Shown piece after piece: positions 48,280 through 57,803 of a stretch of DNA of 64,000 nt. The notes beneath the pieces were generated by a model, which was not told where the DNA came from, made no database searches, and was given only the letters and a program-made list of their open reading frames with translations. Each line of letters starts with the position of its first letter. Position 1 is the stretch's first letter. Both the position numbers and the translations under genes were made by a program. This stretch comes from Pseudomonadales bacterium. GTDB lineage: Bacteria; Pseudomonadota; Gammaproteobacteria; Pseudomonadales; Azotimanducaceae. The DNA is taken from positions 1-64,000 of the forward strand of contig JAJECH010000050.1 of NCBI GenBank assembly GCA_022822135.1. Reading direction: 5' to 3'.

Positions 48280-51200
48280 ATGCGCATGTCGTATGTTGGA
48301 CAAAGTTTGAGACAACGTATGCGAGTCCTCACACACAGACTGACGAGGTTCCAGCTATGCGCGCTGCTGCTGGTTACATGCATCGCGTCGTGGCACGCGT
48401 ACGCCCAGGACTTCATCGCATTTGAGTCGGGACCCGTACGACCGATGGCGCTTTCCCCAGATGGTTCGTTTCTATACGTCGTTAATCCACCAGACAATCG
48501 TCTTGAGGTCTATGGCGTAAAGGACGACGGAACGCTCGCGTACGCGACTTCAATACCGGTGGGTATGGAACCGGTCTCAGTCGCCGCGAACGGCTATGAG
48601 GAAGTTTGGGTCGTCAACCATCTATCCGACTCTATCAGCGTTGTCGATGTCCGATCACTTCGGAGTTCAAGCACTTCAATTTCTTCGCCGCCGTTCGTGT
48701 CACGAACTCTCCTTGTCGGCGATGAACCACGCGACATCGTGTTCGCTAACAATCGCGCCTTCATCACAACCGCGCATCGCGGACAGCATCGAACTCACCC
48801 TTCAATCGCGCACATAGAAGGCGCTGGCGATCCGCAACTACATACGGCAGGTATTGCACGCGCAGACGTGTGGATATTCGACGCCGCCCATCCCGGTGAG
48901 GGGTTTGGTGGAACGCCACTCAAGATCGTGGAATTGTTTGGTGATACGCCTCGGGCGCTCACAGTGAGTCGCGATGGACGGACCGTATACGCAGCCGTCT
49001 TCAATTCCGGTAATCAAACCACCGTCGTGCATGAAGGCGTAATGTGTCGGGGCTTTGAGGATACACCTGCCGGATTTTTTGTGGGAGCGACATGGGATCG
49101 ACGGAACGGAAATCAACCCTGCGTGGCGGGTCATATGCCCGCGCGACTTGCGTCACGATCACCCAATGGACCGGCGGATAAGACACTGCCCAAAGGTCGA
49201 CCATTGCCAAGTCGCGGTGCAGACAACGAACACGCGCCCTTCACTGCCATGATTGTTAAATGGGATAGGGCAGCCGGAGAGTGGCAAGATTCAAGAGGAT
49301 TGAACTATTCGAACGGCATTCGATTTTTCCTGCCCGATAAAGACGTCTTTGCAATCGACACAGAATCGTTAGAAGAAGTCAAGCACTTTTCGCACGTTGG
49401 CACCACACTGTTCAACATGGCAGTGAATCCAGCGAATGGAAATGTGTACGTATCCAACACAGACTCACAAAATCATGTGCGCTTTGAAGGGCCGGGCATC
49501 CGCGGCGGATCGACCGTACAAGGAAATCTTGCGCAAGCTCAAATCACGGTACTTGACCCGTTAACCGACACCGTGCGAGCCCGACATCTCAATCGACACA
49601 TCAATTACGACATCTTGAAAACATCGCCCGAGACTCGCTCGCATAGTTTGGCGACGCCTTTAGAGATGCAGTTTAGTCCAGATGGTTCAAAGCTCTACGT
49701 AGCGGCGTTAGGATCTAGTCGCGTTGGCGTTATCAATACGGCAGAGCTCGAAGATGATGCCTTTTGGGACGGGAGTGGCGCGGAATTCGACCCCACCGCG
49801 GCGAGTGCCGAATACCTCAATGTCGGCGGAGGACCCGCGGGATTGGTTCACGGCACCGCTCGCGATGGTTCTGGCGCAAGACTCTACGTATTCCTCCACT
49901 TCGCACGCGGCATCAGCACCATAAATCCTGAGTCGGGCGAGTTCCTTCAATCTGTTCGCTTTCACAATCCCGAACCGACAACGGTCATATCAGGACGACC
50001 GATGCTCTACGACGCGAACGGATTCTCGTCAAACGGCGAGGCATCGTGCGCGAGCTGTCACATTTTTGGTGACACCGATCACATGAGCTGGGATCTAGGA
50101 AATCCCGACGACGTGAACGCTGCAAATCCACAACCTTTTCCGACATTTTCCGATTTTTGGTTGAACTGCGACATCTATGGACACTATCGAGGCTGCGAAT
50201 CGGTGCCATACGTCAACGGCAATGGCGAGCAACGAGATTTCAGTTCGATGAAAGGTCCAATGGCCACGCAAACGATGCGCGGCATGTCGACACACGGTCA
50301 TTTGCACTGGCGTGGCGACCGTGCGAATGGCTACTTTGGCGTTGATACCGAGCGGACCCTTGATGAGAAGTTCTCATTCATGAATTTCATCGTCGCAGTT
50401 GAAGGCTTACTTGGTCGAGACGTTGCGCTGTCCAGCGTCGACGAACAAGAGAAATCTAACGAAGTTCGCCGCCTTGAACGCGACATCGAAGCTTTCGCTG
50501 ACTTCATTCTCGCCGTGCAACTACCGCCAAATCCGATTCGTTCGTTAAACCGTGAACTTTCGACTTCAGCGCAGAAAGGTCGCGATTTCTTCGACGGCGA
50601 AAGACGTGCAGATGGGTTAGGTCCCGACTATGACTTGCCGAATAACCTCAATGGTCTCGAACCCGACGGCCGCAACTGTGCGGGGTGTCATGCACTGGAT
50701 CCGCTCAATGGTTTCTACGGCACTTCCGGCGACGCGGCGCATGGTGGTGAAGTTTTGATCCTCAAAGTTCCGCACCTGCGCAATCTGTATCAGAAGGTAG
50801 GCACGTTCGGTTTGCCCAATCGGGAGTTCTTCCTTCCGTCAACCACCGACCAGCACCAAGGAGATCAGATTCGCGGGTTTGGATTCCTCCACGACGGCGC
50901 GACCGACAAGTTATTCAACTTTCTGCAAGGCGCCGTTTTCGACGATGGCACGACTAGCTGCGAAGACCTTGACCTATCCTCCGGTCAGCTGCCGGTCTAC
51001 AACATTTTTGGGTGCGACTTCAACGATGGCATGGATGTCGGCATACCAGGCGATGAAGTGCGACAAGGGTTGGTGGACTTCATGATGGAGTTCGATAGCG
51101 ACCTTGCACCCGCCGTTGGACAACAGGTCACTCTCATAGATAGCAACGATTCAGAAACTGCAGCACGGATCGACTTGCTGATTGAACGCGCTGCTACTCC

Positions 51201-51543
51201 TTTCGAGTCTTTCGTGTTAGGCGGAATGACCACTGACTGCGATCTGATTGCGAAGGGACGAGTCGGAGGACAGACCAGAGGCTGGGTCCTGCAGGATGAC
51301 GGCACGTTCCTTGACGATGTCGGCGGCACAGCATCCGACGCAGAGGTTCGCGCCTTCGCAATCTCTGACGGACCGATCACTTACACCTGTACGCCGCCAG
51401 GTTCCGGGTATCGCATGGGGATCGATCGCGATCGAGATTCCGTACTTGACGGTTTAGACAACTGTCCTCACGTGTCGAATCCGGATCAAGTGGACTCCGA
51501 CGCTGATGGCATAGGAGATGTGTGCGAGCTGAGCGACGATTGA
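48280..51543 (+). CDS. Secreted beta-propeller/diheme cytochrome c protein with thrombospondin type 3 repeats
   Basis: A 1087-residue exported protein. A signal peptide (LCALLLVTCIASWHAYA) follows a long N-region; Met14 (48319) may be the true start. Residues about 45-575 hold YVTN/YncE-like propeller repeats (SPDGSFLYVVN, SRDGRTVYAAV, SPDGSKLYVAAL). Two c-type heme sites follow, CASCH at 590-594 and CAGCH at 800-804, with a cytochrome c peroxidase/MauG-like layout. The C-terminus (about 1050-1083) has calcium-binding thrombospondin type 3 repeats (DRDSVLDGLDNC, DSDADGIGDVC). Likely a periplasmic or surface redox enzyme; substrate unknown. It is flanked by the hydrolase remnant and the second palindrome. 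Confidence 0.88.
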   Translation: MRMSYVGQSLRQRMRVLTHRLTRFQLCALLLVTCIASWHAYAQDFIAFESGPVRPMALSPDGSFLYVVNPPDNRLEVYGVKDDGTLAYATSIPVGMEPVSVAANGYEEVWVVNHLSDSISVVDVRSLRSSSTSISSPPFVSRTLLVGDEPRDIVFANNRAFITTAHRGQHRTHPSIAHIEGAGDPQLHTAGIARADVWIFDAAHPGEGFGGTPLKIVELFGDTPRALTVSRDGRTVYAAVFNSGNQTTVVHEGVMCRGFEDTPAGFFVGATWDRRNGNQPCVAGHMPARLASRSPNGPADKTLPKGRPLPSRGADNEHAPFTAMIVKWDRAAGEWQDSRGLNYSNGIRFFLPDKDVFAIDTESLEEVKHFSHVGTTLFNMAVNPANGNVYVSNTDSQNHVRFEGPGIRGGSTVQGNLAQAQITVLDPLTDTVRARHLNRHINYDILKTSPETRSHSLATPLEMQFSPDGSKLYVAALGSSRVGVINTAELEDDAFWDGSGAEFDPTAASAEYLNVGGGPAGLVHGTARDGSGARLYVFLHFARGISTINPESGEFLQSVRFHNPEPTTVISGRPMLYDANGFSSNGEASCASCHIFGDTDHMSWDLGNPDDVNAANPQPFPTFSDFWLNCDIYGHYRGCESVPYVNGNGEQRDFSSMKGPMATQTMRGMSTHGHLHWRGDRANGYFGVDTERTLDEKFSFMNFIVAVEGLLGRDVALSSVDEQEKSNEVRRLERDIEAFADFILAVQLPPNPIRSLNRELSTSAQKGRDFFDGERRADGLGPDYDLPNNLNGLEPDGRNCAGCHALDPLNGFYGTSGDAAHGGEVLILKVPHLRNLYQKVGTFGLPNREFFLPSTTDQHQGDQIRGFGFLHDGATDKLFNFLQGAVFDDGTTSCEDLDLSSGQLPVYNIFGCDFNDGMDVGIPGDEVRQGLVDFMMEFDSDLAPAVGQQVTLIDSNDSETAARIDLLIERAATPFESFVLGGMTTDCDLIAKGRVGGQTRGWVLQDDGTFLDDVGGTASDAEVRAFAISDGPITYTCTPPGSGYRMGIDRDRDSVLDGLDNCPHVSNPDQVDSDADGIGDVCELSDD

Positions 51544-51634
51544 CACTCGAAACTGCGTAGATTCCGTCTGTCTTCGTGTCGCCGTTATATAGTGAAGTTT
51601 GTAGTTCACTAAACAAATGAAAAATCCGATCATT

Positions 51635-51675
51635 TACCATGTAATTTGGAAGTCAAACTTCGAAATTACATGGTT
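51635..51675. repeat. 41-bp palindrome, copy 2
   Basis: Arms 51635-51654 and 51656-51675 match at 17 of 20 positions around one base and share the TACCATGTAATTTGGAAGTC consensus with copy 1. No gene starts just after it. It lies 91 bp after the cytochrome gene and 137 bp before the end of the hydrolase gene. Confidence 0.85.
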
Positions 51676-51811
51676 AGTTAGCACTAATTTAGCCAATATG
51701 TTCTAAACTGAATCCTCGTGGCCAGATGACTCATTTCCTTGCGACAGGAGATTTTCAGCGATCGAGCCTCTTAATGAAATCAAATGGGAAGAGTGGTCGA
51801 ATTTAGACTAA

Positions 51812-52630
51812 TCAGTCTGCGTCTGCTTCCGGTTGTAAGGTCCTCTCAAAGTACGCGCTTAACCGGTCCCATGTGTCCTCGGCTGGTTCGCGATTCGTTT
51901 CTTGGTCACGCTCAACATAAAGCCAAAACCCGTGTTGGACCGGATCGTAGATGTGTATGTCATTCGGAATACCAGCTTCATTGAGGGCGGCAACGAAGGC
52001 ATGTACTTGCTCGACAGGAATGCCTCGATCCTGACCAGCAAACGTACCGAAAATTTCATGATCTAGTTTCGCTAATTCTGCAGGATCCGTTAATAACTGC
52101 CCATAAAAAATCGCTGTACCGTCATGATGCTCACCACCTAATGCAAACGAAAGTGCAACGCCGCCGCCAAAACACCAACCAATCGTCGCGACATGCCCGT
52201 TCGAATCCGGTAGAGATTTCAGATACGCAACCGCAGCGTTGAGATTGGCGATGATCTCATCAGGATCCCCACGAGTCTCTCGAACGAGCGCCATATTCTC
52301 TTGTGGATTGGAACCCGTACGACCCGAATACAAGTCAGCGGCGAGTGCGATGTAACCCTGTGCTGCAAGCGCATCAGCAACCTGCTTCACACGCTCAACG
52401 AGACCATTCCATTCATGGATCAATATGACTGAACCGTGTGGACCTTCACCATGGGGTTCGGCGAGATATCCCTTCGCCGCTCCGTAATACTCTAGCGTGG
52501 TGCCCGACGGTTCGGCCCCGCCACCTTCTATCACTTGCAGGATATTCGAGTTACCTTGACCCACGCAATACGACGCTACGAATGCAGCTAGCAATGCCGC
52601 AATAGTCTTCCTAATGCTTGATCCATGCAT
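51812..52630 (-). CDS. Exported dienelactone hydrolase family protein
   Basis: A 272-residue alpha/beta hydrolase with a signal peptide (AALLAAFVASYCVG). The Cys-Asp-His triad is visible as Cys153 (GWCFGGG), Asp201 (GQDRG) and His233 (QHGFW); Glu73 in HEWNGL fits the family. Periplasmic or lipid-anchored location is likely (Cys22 follows the signal but is not in a clear lipobox). A decayed copy of its 3' end lies at 47895-48095. Confidence 0.92.
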   Translation of the reverse strand: MHGSSIRKTIAALLAAFVASYCVGQGNSNILQVIEGGGAEPSGTTLEYYGAAKGYLAEPHGEGPHGSVILIHEWNGLVERVKQVADALAAQGYIALAADLYSGRTGSNPQENMALVRETRGDPDEIIANLNAAVAYLKSLPDSNGHVATIGWCFGGGVALSFALGGEHHDGTAIFYGQLLTDPAELAKLDHEIFGTFAGQDRGIPVEQVHAFVAALNEAGIPNDIHIYDPVQHGFWLYVERDQETNREPAEDTWDRLSAYFERTLQPEADAD

Positions 52631-52760
52631 ATGAAATCCGTTCCGTAGATCTCGCTTGATTCACTATTCTAGGTTTGAAACTCCGACCTAGCTCGACAAG
52701 AGGCGAGATGACGTACTCCGTCTCCAGACCTGCCAAAATAAGCGTCTAGACCTGAATCTG

Positions 52761-52794
52761 AAAAACTAAACGCTTCAGTTATTGACGTGTTTAG
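52761..52794 (-). terminator. Intrinsic terminator overlapping the aroC stop codon
   Basis: On the minus strand CTAAACAC (52794-52787) pairs with GCGTTTAG (52773-52766) including one G-U pair, followed by five T (52765-52761). The first arm contains the TAA stop of aroC. Confidence 0.75.
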
Positions 52795-53861
52795 CGCGTA
52801 ACGTCCGCGTTCTGCGCACGGTCACGCAGACAGTGATCCATCAGCACCAGTGCTGCCATTGCTTCCACAATGGGCGTCGCACGAATCCCGACACATGGGT
52901 CATGACGCCCCGTTGTACTAACCGTCGTCACGTCGCCACTCTTGTTTTGGGTCTGACCCTCTTTCGTAATACTCGAAGTAGGTTTTAGCGCAACACTCAA
53001 GGTGATGTCCTGACCTGAGGCGATACCTCCAAGTACCCCACCCGCATTGTTGCTGACGAATCCAGACTCATCCATCTCGTCGCGGTTCTGGCTACCGCGT
53101 AGTTCAACAACTGCGAAACCCTCGCCAAACTCTACGCCCTTTACCGCATTGATACCTATCATGGCAGAAGCGAGCTCTGCGTCTAGTTTTCCGAAGACTG
53201 GCTCTCCTAATCCGACTGGCACGTTAGTCGCAACGAGACCGATTCGCGCACCGATTGAGTCTCCATCTGCACGCAACTCATCAATTAGTTGCTCGATCTC
53301 GGGAACAAGCGAGGCATCAGGACAAAAAAACGCGTTGTTCGCAATCTCGTCAACGTCAAACGTCTTCGCCTTCAAGGATCCAATCTGCGCCAGATATCCA
53401 CGGATTTCAGTACCGAACTGTTCGCGTAGGTACTTTTTGGCAATTCCCGCGGCAGCCACACGCATGCTCGTTTCGCGAGCCGAAGCGCGTCCCCCACCTC
53501 GGTAATCGCGAATACCGTATTTCTTCGTGTACGTGAAGTCAGCATGGGCGGGTCGAAACACGTCCTTTATGGCCGTATAGTCGCGGGTGCGTTGGTCTTC
53601 GTTTTCGATCAACAATCCAATTGGGGTACCGGTCGTCTTACCTTCGAAAACCCCTGACAAAATTCGAACTCGATCGTCCTCTCGGCGTTGAGTTGTGTAC
53701 TTGGATTGTCCCGGTTTTCGACGATCAAGATCGCCCTGCAAATCAGATTCGCTTAATTCCAGACCAGGTGGGCAGCCATCAACAACAGCGCCAAGCGCTA
53801 CTCCGTGACTCTCGCCGAAAGTCGTTACGCGGAAGAGTTGCCCGAAAGTATTACCAGCCAT
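52791..53861 (-). CDS. aroC: Chorismate synthase
   Basis: A 356-residue FMN-dependent enzyme giving chorismate for aromatic amino acids. GESHG near the start, [15 protein letters not shown] (in parts), [10 protein letters not shown] and the C-terminal [17 protein letters not shown] are conserved. It is the last gene before a terminator and follows the DUF4892 gene by 26 bp. Confidence 0.98.
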   Translation of the reverse strand: MAGNTFGQLFRVTTFGESHGVALGAVVDGCPPGLELSESDLQGDLDRRKPGQSKYTTQRREDDRVRILSGVFEGKTTGTPIGLLIENEDQRTRDYTAIKDVFRPAHADFTYTKKYGIRDYRGGGRASARETSMRVAAAGIAKKYLREQFGTEIRGYLAQIGSLKAKTFDVDEIANNAFFCPDASLVPEIEQLIDELRADGDSIGARIGLVATNVPVGLGEPVFGKLDAELASAMIGINAVKGVEFGEGFAVVELRGSQNRDEMDESGFVSNNAGGVLGGIASGQDITLSVALKPTSSITKEGQTQNKSGDVTTVSTTGRHDPCVGIRATPIVEAMAALVLMDHCLRDRAQNADVTR

Positions 53862-53887
53862 GTTTTAGCCGATTGCGACACAGTCGA

Positions 53888-54793
53888 TTAACGAGAAACC
53901 TGGCGCAGCAAGCTTGGAACTACGACTTCCACGCGAGTCAACTTTCGCCCTTCGACCGGTAGTAATGGTCCAACGCCCATCGCTTTTGGTTCAATTGAGG
54001 TTTCCTCCGCCAGTTGACCCGCAACTTCCTCAGCACAGCGTCCGCTAGCCTCAATCAACGGGTCCGCTGAACCTGATGCATGCATGTGGCATACGACATA
54101 AATGTCGCGAGAGATGAGGTTTGACATCTTCTGGGCAATCGCACTGATCACTTGCTTTGCCTCAGCATCAATCGATCCGTCGCGTCGTGGCGTCACATTA
54201 CGGATGACAGCGACGCCCGTCGCATTGAGCGAATCCGCAAACCCTTGGTTTTCGTCGAATGTAACAGGAGCGCTGGGTTTGACTTCCTCAATATGTGCGT
54301 TGACTCGCTTGTTTCCTCGTTCAACAACGTAGACAGCAACAAGCGTTTGATCGGAAGCATCCCCCAGTACGTATGCGGCGTACGCCTGCTGGCGATCAGG
54401 TGCCGAAAGACTACGAACGCGGAAAATCTGGCTTGCCCAGATCGTGGCACGTCCACAGTCGGGTCCTTCGCACGTAAACAACATCGTTCCGCCTAATCGA
54501 TCTAACTGGGACGTATACCAGAGAAGTGCGTCCTCTCTACTTACACCTCGCGGCATTTCATACGTGATTCGCTGTCCTGTCCCTGAAAATCGAACCGAAC
54601 TCTCAAACGATACGTCTCGTTTTATCTTGTCAACGGAGGCATAGATAAAGTCGTACGCGCCGTCAATAACCCCGTACTCAATGATTGTTGATGCTGTATA
54701 TCTGGTCAGTACATTACTGTCCGAAGAGCCAGGAACGTCGGCAAAAAGAGCGAACGATCCTAGCGCAAGCACACACGATATCAGGCGTTTCAT
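53888..54793 (-). CDS. DUF4892-domain secreted protein
   Basis: A 301-residue protein with signal peptide (MKRLISCVLALGSFALFA). The middle reads GSSDSNVLTRYTASTIIEY and later CEGPDCGRATIWAS, typical of DUF4892 proteins. The C-terminus (about 205-290) resembles an OmpA-like peptidoglycan-associated fold with HASGSADPLIEASGRCAEEVA. Function unknown. Confidence 0.82.
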   Translation of the reverse strand: MKRLISCVLALGSFALFADVPGSSDSNVLTRYTASTIIEYGVIDGAYDFIYASVDKIKRDVSFESSVRFSGTGQRITYEMPRGVSREDALLWYTSQLDRLGGTMLFTCEGPDCGRATIWASQIFRVRSLSAPDRQQAYAAYVLGDASDQTLVAVYVVERGNKRVNAHIEEVKPSAPVTFDENQGFADSLNATGVAVIRNVTPRRDGSIDAEAKQVISAIAQKMSNLISRDIYVVCHMHASGSADPLIEASGRCAEEVAGQLAEETSIEPKAMGVGPLLPVEGRKLTRVEVVVPSLLRQVSR

Positions 54794-54843
54794 ACTCGTA
54801 TTGGATTATAGGTAGCGATTGGAAATGGACAGGTGGAGAACAA

Positions 54844-55851
54844 TCACACAGGAACGACCGATTCAACATCCGGTTGCTGTTGCGAGGTCATTAGCTCTCC
54901 AATCACAGCCAAGATGTTCTCATTACGAAATAACACACGGTACGCGCCATCTGCTAGCGGCATATAAACGTTGAGTTCTTCTTTCTTGCGATAAACGACC
55001 TCAAGTGTATTTACACCTTCTGCTAATTTGCCAAGTTTTTCTTGAGCCTCGTCTAAGGTCAAACCTTGAGCTAATTCTGAACCTAGCTGGAAGTTACGTG
55101 AATGTGGCGAGGTACATGTAGCGATCAGGTCTCCAACACCAGAAAGGCCTAGGAAAGTTATCGCATTAGCACCCATCGACTGAGCAAAACGGTTCATTTC
55201 AGCGAGACTTCGCGTCATGACCATCGCTAGTGCATTCTGCCCTACCTGAAGTGTGGTCGCCATACCACAGATGATTGCGTATATGTTCTTAAGCGCACCG
55301 CCTAATTCAACACCATAGACATCCGCGTTGCCATAGACCCGAAATCTCGAATTCTGTAAATGCTCCTGTACAGTCTTGACGAGTGTCTCATCTTCACTTG
55401 CGATCACTGTGCCTGCAAACTGTCCCGCTGCGATTTCTTCTGCCAGATTAGGACCACTCAACACACCCACCCTCGCATGGTTGATTTCGTCCTTAACAAT
55501 TTGGCTCATCAAGCGAAACGATGTCGATTCAACGCCTTTAGTTCCGCTGACGACGAATGCTCCAGCTGCGACATATTCAGACATCGCCTTAGCGACTTCT
55601 CGAAACGACGCACTGGGTACCGTGACAAAAAGTAACTCGCTAGCAGAGGCAGCTAGGTCGAGATCTGAAGTGGGCTGTACACCGTCGGCTAGTTTGTGAC
55701 CTGGGAGGTAACGCCGATTTTCGCCGTCTCGCAGCATATCGTGCAACTGCTGCTTGTCGCGTAACCAGAGGTATGTGTCGCAACCATTACGCGCCAGAAT
55801 ATTCGCTATCACTGTGCCGAAATTACCAGCACCGATCACAGCGACTCTCAT
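54844..55851 (-). CDS. gpsA: Glycerol-3-phosphate dehydrogenase [NAD(P)+]
   Basis: A 335-residue enzyme making sn-glycerol 3-phosphate for phospholipids. The GAGNFGTVIA nucleotide motif, SGTKGVE, SGPNLAEEIA and GGALKNIYAI with the catalytic Lys are present. Its ATG overlaps the htpG stop (4 bp), so its translation may depend on htpG. Confidence 0.97.
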   Translation of the reverse strand: MRVAVIGAGNFGTVIANILARNGCDTYLWLRDKQQLHDMLRDGENRRYLPGHKLADGVQPTSDLDLAASASELLFVTVPSASFREVAKAMSEYVAAGAFVVSGTKGVESTSFRLMSQIVKDEINHARVGVLSGPNLAEEIAAGQFAGTVIASEDETLVKTVQEHLQNSRFRVYGNADVYGVELGGALKNIYAIICGMATTLQVGQNALAMVMTRSLAEMNRFAQSMGANAITFLGLSGVGDLIATCTSPHSRNFQLGSELAQGLTLDEAQEKLGKLAEGVNTLEVVYRKKEELNVYMPLADGAYRVLFRNENILAVIGELMTSQQQPDVESVVPV

Positions 55852-57725
55852 GCACGATTCTCCAAGAGTTCCGCTAAGATGCCATTGACGCGTCGCACGT
55901 ATTCAGCCGTATCAACATCCAACGAACCGTACGCCAAACGCGCCTGATCAAGCAACGTACGTGTGAGATCCTCAAACTTAGTCTCATCTTCAAGTTCTTT
56001 GAGTCGTTGCACCAGTGGGTGCGCCATGTTGAGTTCGAGCTTGAGTTTTTCCTCACCGAGAATCTGATGTGTGTCCTTCAGCATATTGCGAACCCCACGG
56101 CTGATCCAAGGGCGTTCGCGAACAAGACAGGAAGCAGATTCGTGCAAGCGCTGCGACGCAGTTACATCAGACAGCGATTCTTCATCGAGCAACTCCTTTA
56201 CGCGTGATAGCAGCGCTGCGTCCTCCTTGTCTTCAGATTCATCGTCAATGACAGCCTCCTCGTCGGATTTCTCCGGTAGTTCGACATCCGCAAGCGAGAT
56301 ATCTTTAAACGAGTGATCGCCGAAGTCCTTGAATCGCTCAATGATGTACGAATCAAAATCGTCACTCAAGAGCAACACTTCGATACCCGCGTCGACATAG
56401 TGCTCAAGTAGAGGATTGTTGCGCAAACTTGAAGCTGACTCGCCGACAAGATAGTAAATCTCTTTTTGATCGTCTGAGGCTCTTTCGACGTAATCCTCTA
56501 GTCCTACCGTTTGTTCCGCACCTTCACTCTGCGTCGAAGTAAATCGCATGAGCTTGTAGTAGTTTTCGTCATATGCCTGATCCCAGTCATACGCTACCTT
56601 CATCTGATGGCCAAATTCACCCCAGAACGCGTTGTAGCTGTCCGCATCCTTCTTCGCGTGGCCTATCAAACTATCTACCACTCGTTTAACTACCGCAGTC
56701 CGTACTGTGCGGATCTGATCGTTTTCTTGGATTGTCTCGCGCGACATATTCAAAGGCAAGTCGCGTATGTCGACGACACCCTTAACGAAATTTAGGTTGT
56801 CAGGTAGAAAAAGATCCATCTGATCGGTGATGAAGACGCGCTGAGCGTATAGCTTGAGGCCATGCGCCTTCTCGGCCATCGCAAACATGAAGGGGGCTTT
56901 GCCAGGTACGAACAGCAAGCTCGTGTAGTCAACTTTACCTTCGATCTTGTTGTGAGCCCACAACAACGGATCTTGGAAATCATGTGAAACGCTCTTGTAA
57001 AACTCTTTGTACTCGTCGTCGCTAATTGCGTTCTTTGGTCGACTCCAGAGTGCCGTTGCAGTGTTAATCTGCTTCGGTTCAGAATCGTCGCCAGCTATAT
57101 CGATGACCCAAACTGGTACATCAACATGGTCACTGTATTGCTTGACGATGTCGCGTAGTCTGAACTCATCGGTGAACTCACCCGCATCTTCTTTTAGGAT
57201 CAATTCAATCGTGGTGCCACGAGCGTGCTCCTCGACATCCTCAACGGTGAAATCTGCTTCTCCGGAAGAGGTCCACTTTGCTGCATCCGTCGTACCGGCC
57301 TTCCGGCTTGTCACATTGATTTGATCAGCAACGAGAAACGCACTATAGAAACCGACGCCGAATTGACCAATTAGCTGCGAAGCTTCCTGCTGGTCATCGT
57401 TGAGCATCTCAAAAAACTGCTCAGTTCCCGATTTCGCAATCGTGCCAAGGTTCTCGATCAGTTCGTCGCGGGACATTCCGATCCCGTTGTCCTCGATCGT
57501 TAGCGCATTGCATTCAGTATCGAACTTGATTTGAATGCCCAACTCTCCAGCATCGTCGAGGAGCGTCGCATCGGAGAGCGACTCAAATCGCAATTTATCG
57601 ATTGCATCGGCTGCGTTAGAGATTAACTCTCGTAAGAACACCTCCCGGTTCGAATACAGGGAGTTGATCATCAGCTTCAGGAGTTTCTGAGCTTCGGTTT
57701 GAAATGAATGTGTTTCGGTCGTCAC
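55848..57725 (-). CDS. htpG: Chaperone protein HtpG (Hsp90)
   Basis: A 625-residue Hsp90 homologue. The ATP-binding N domain has LISNAADAIDKLRFESL (in parts), DNGIGM and GQFGVGFYSAFLVA. The middle and C-terminal parts are complete. It follows sucD by 78 bp, with a heat-shock-like promoter candidate in the gap, and overlaps gpsA. Confidence 0.98.
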   Translation of the reverse strand: MTTETHSFQTEAQKLLKLMINSLYSNREVFLRELISNAADAIDKLRFESLSDATLLDDAGELGIQIKFDTECNALTIEDNGIGMSRDELIENLGTIAKSGTEQFFEMLNDDQQEASQLIGQFGVGFYSAFLVADQINVTSRKAGTTDAAKWTSSGEADFTVEDVEEHARGTTIELILKEDAGEFTDEFRLRDIVKQYSDHVDVPVWVIDIAGDDSEPKQINTATALWSRPKNAISDDEYKEFYKSVSHDFQDPLLWAHNKIEGKVDYTSLLFVPGKAPFMFAMAEKAHGLKLYAQRVFITDQMDLFLPDNLNFVKGVVDIRDLPLNMSRETIQENDQIRTVRTAVVKRVVDSLIGHAKKDADSYNAFWGEFGHQMKVAYDWDQAYDENYYKLMRFTSTQSEGAEQTVGLEDYVERASDDQKEIYYLVGESASSLRNNPLLEHYVDAGIEVLLLSDDFDSYIIERFKDFGDHSFKDISLADVELPEKSDEEAVIDDESEDKEDAALLSRVKELLDEESLSDVTASQRLHESASCLVRERPWISRGVRNMLKDTHQILGEEKLKLELNMAHPLVQRLKELEDETKFEDLTRTLLDQARLAYGSLDVDTAEYVRRVNGILAELLENRA

Positions 57726-57752
57726 GGTATTGAATAGATCAATTGAGGTATG

Positions 57753-57777
57753 AATGGGTGAATTCGGTAGATCAACT
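57753..57777 (-). promoter_or_regulatory. Candidate sigma-32 promoter of htpG
   Basis: On the minus strand GTTGAT (57776-57771) lies 12 bp before CACCCATT (57760-57753), resembling the CTTGAA and CCCCAT-T elements used by the heat-shock sigma factor. The htpG ATG is 28 bp further. The match is partial, so this is tentative. Confidence 0.35.
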
Positions 57778-57803
57778 GCTTGTTGACCAGCCGCGAATTT
57801 TGT

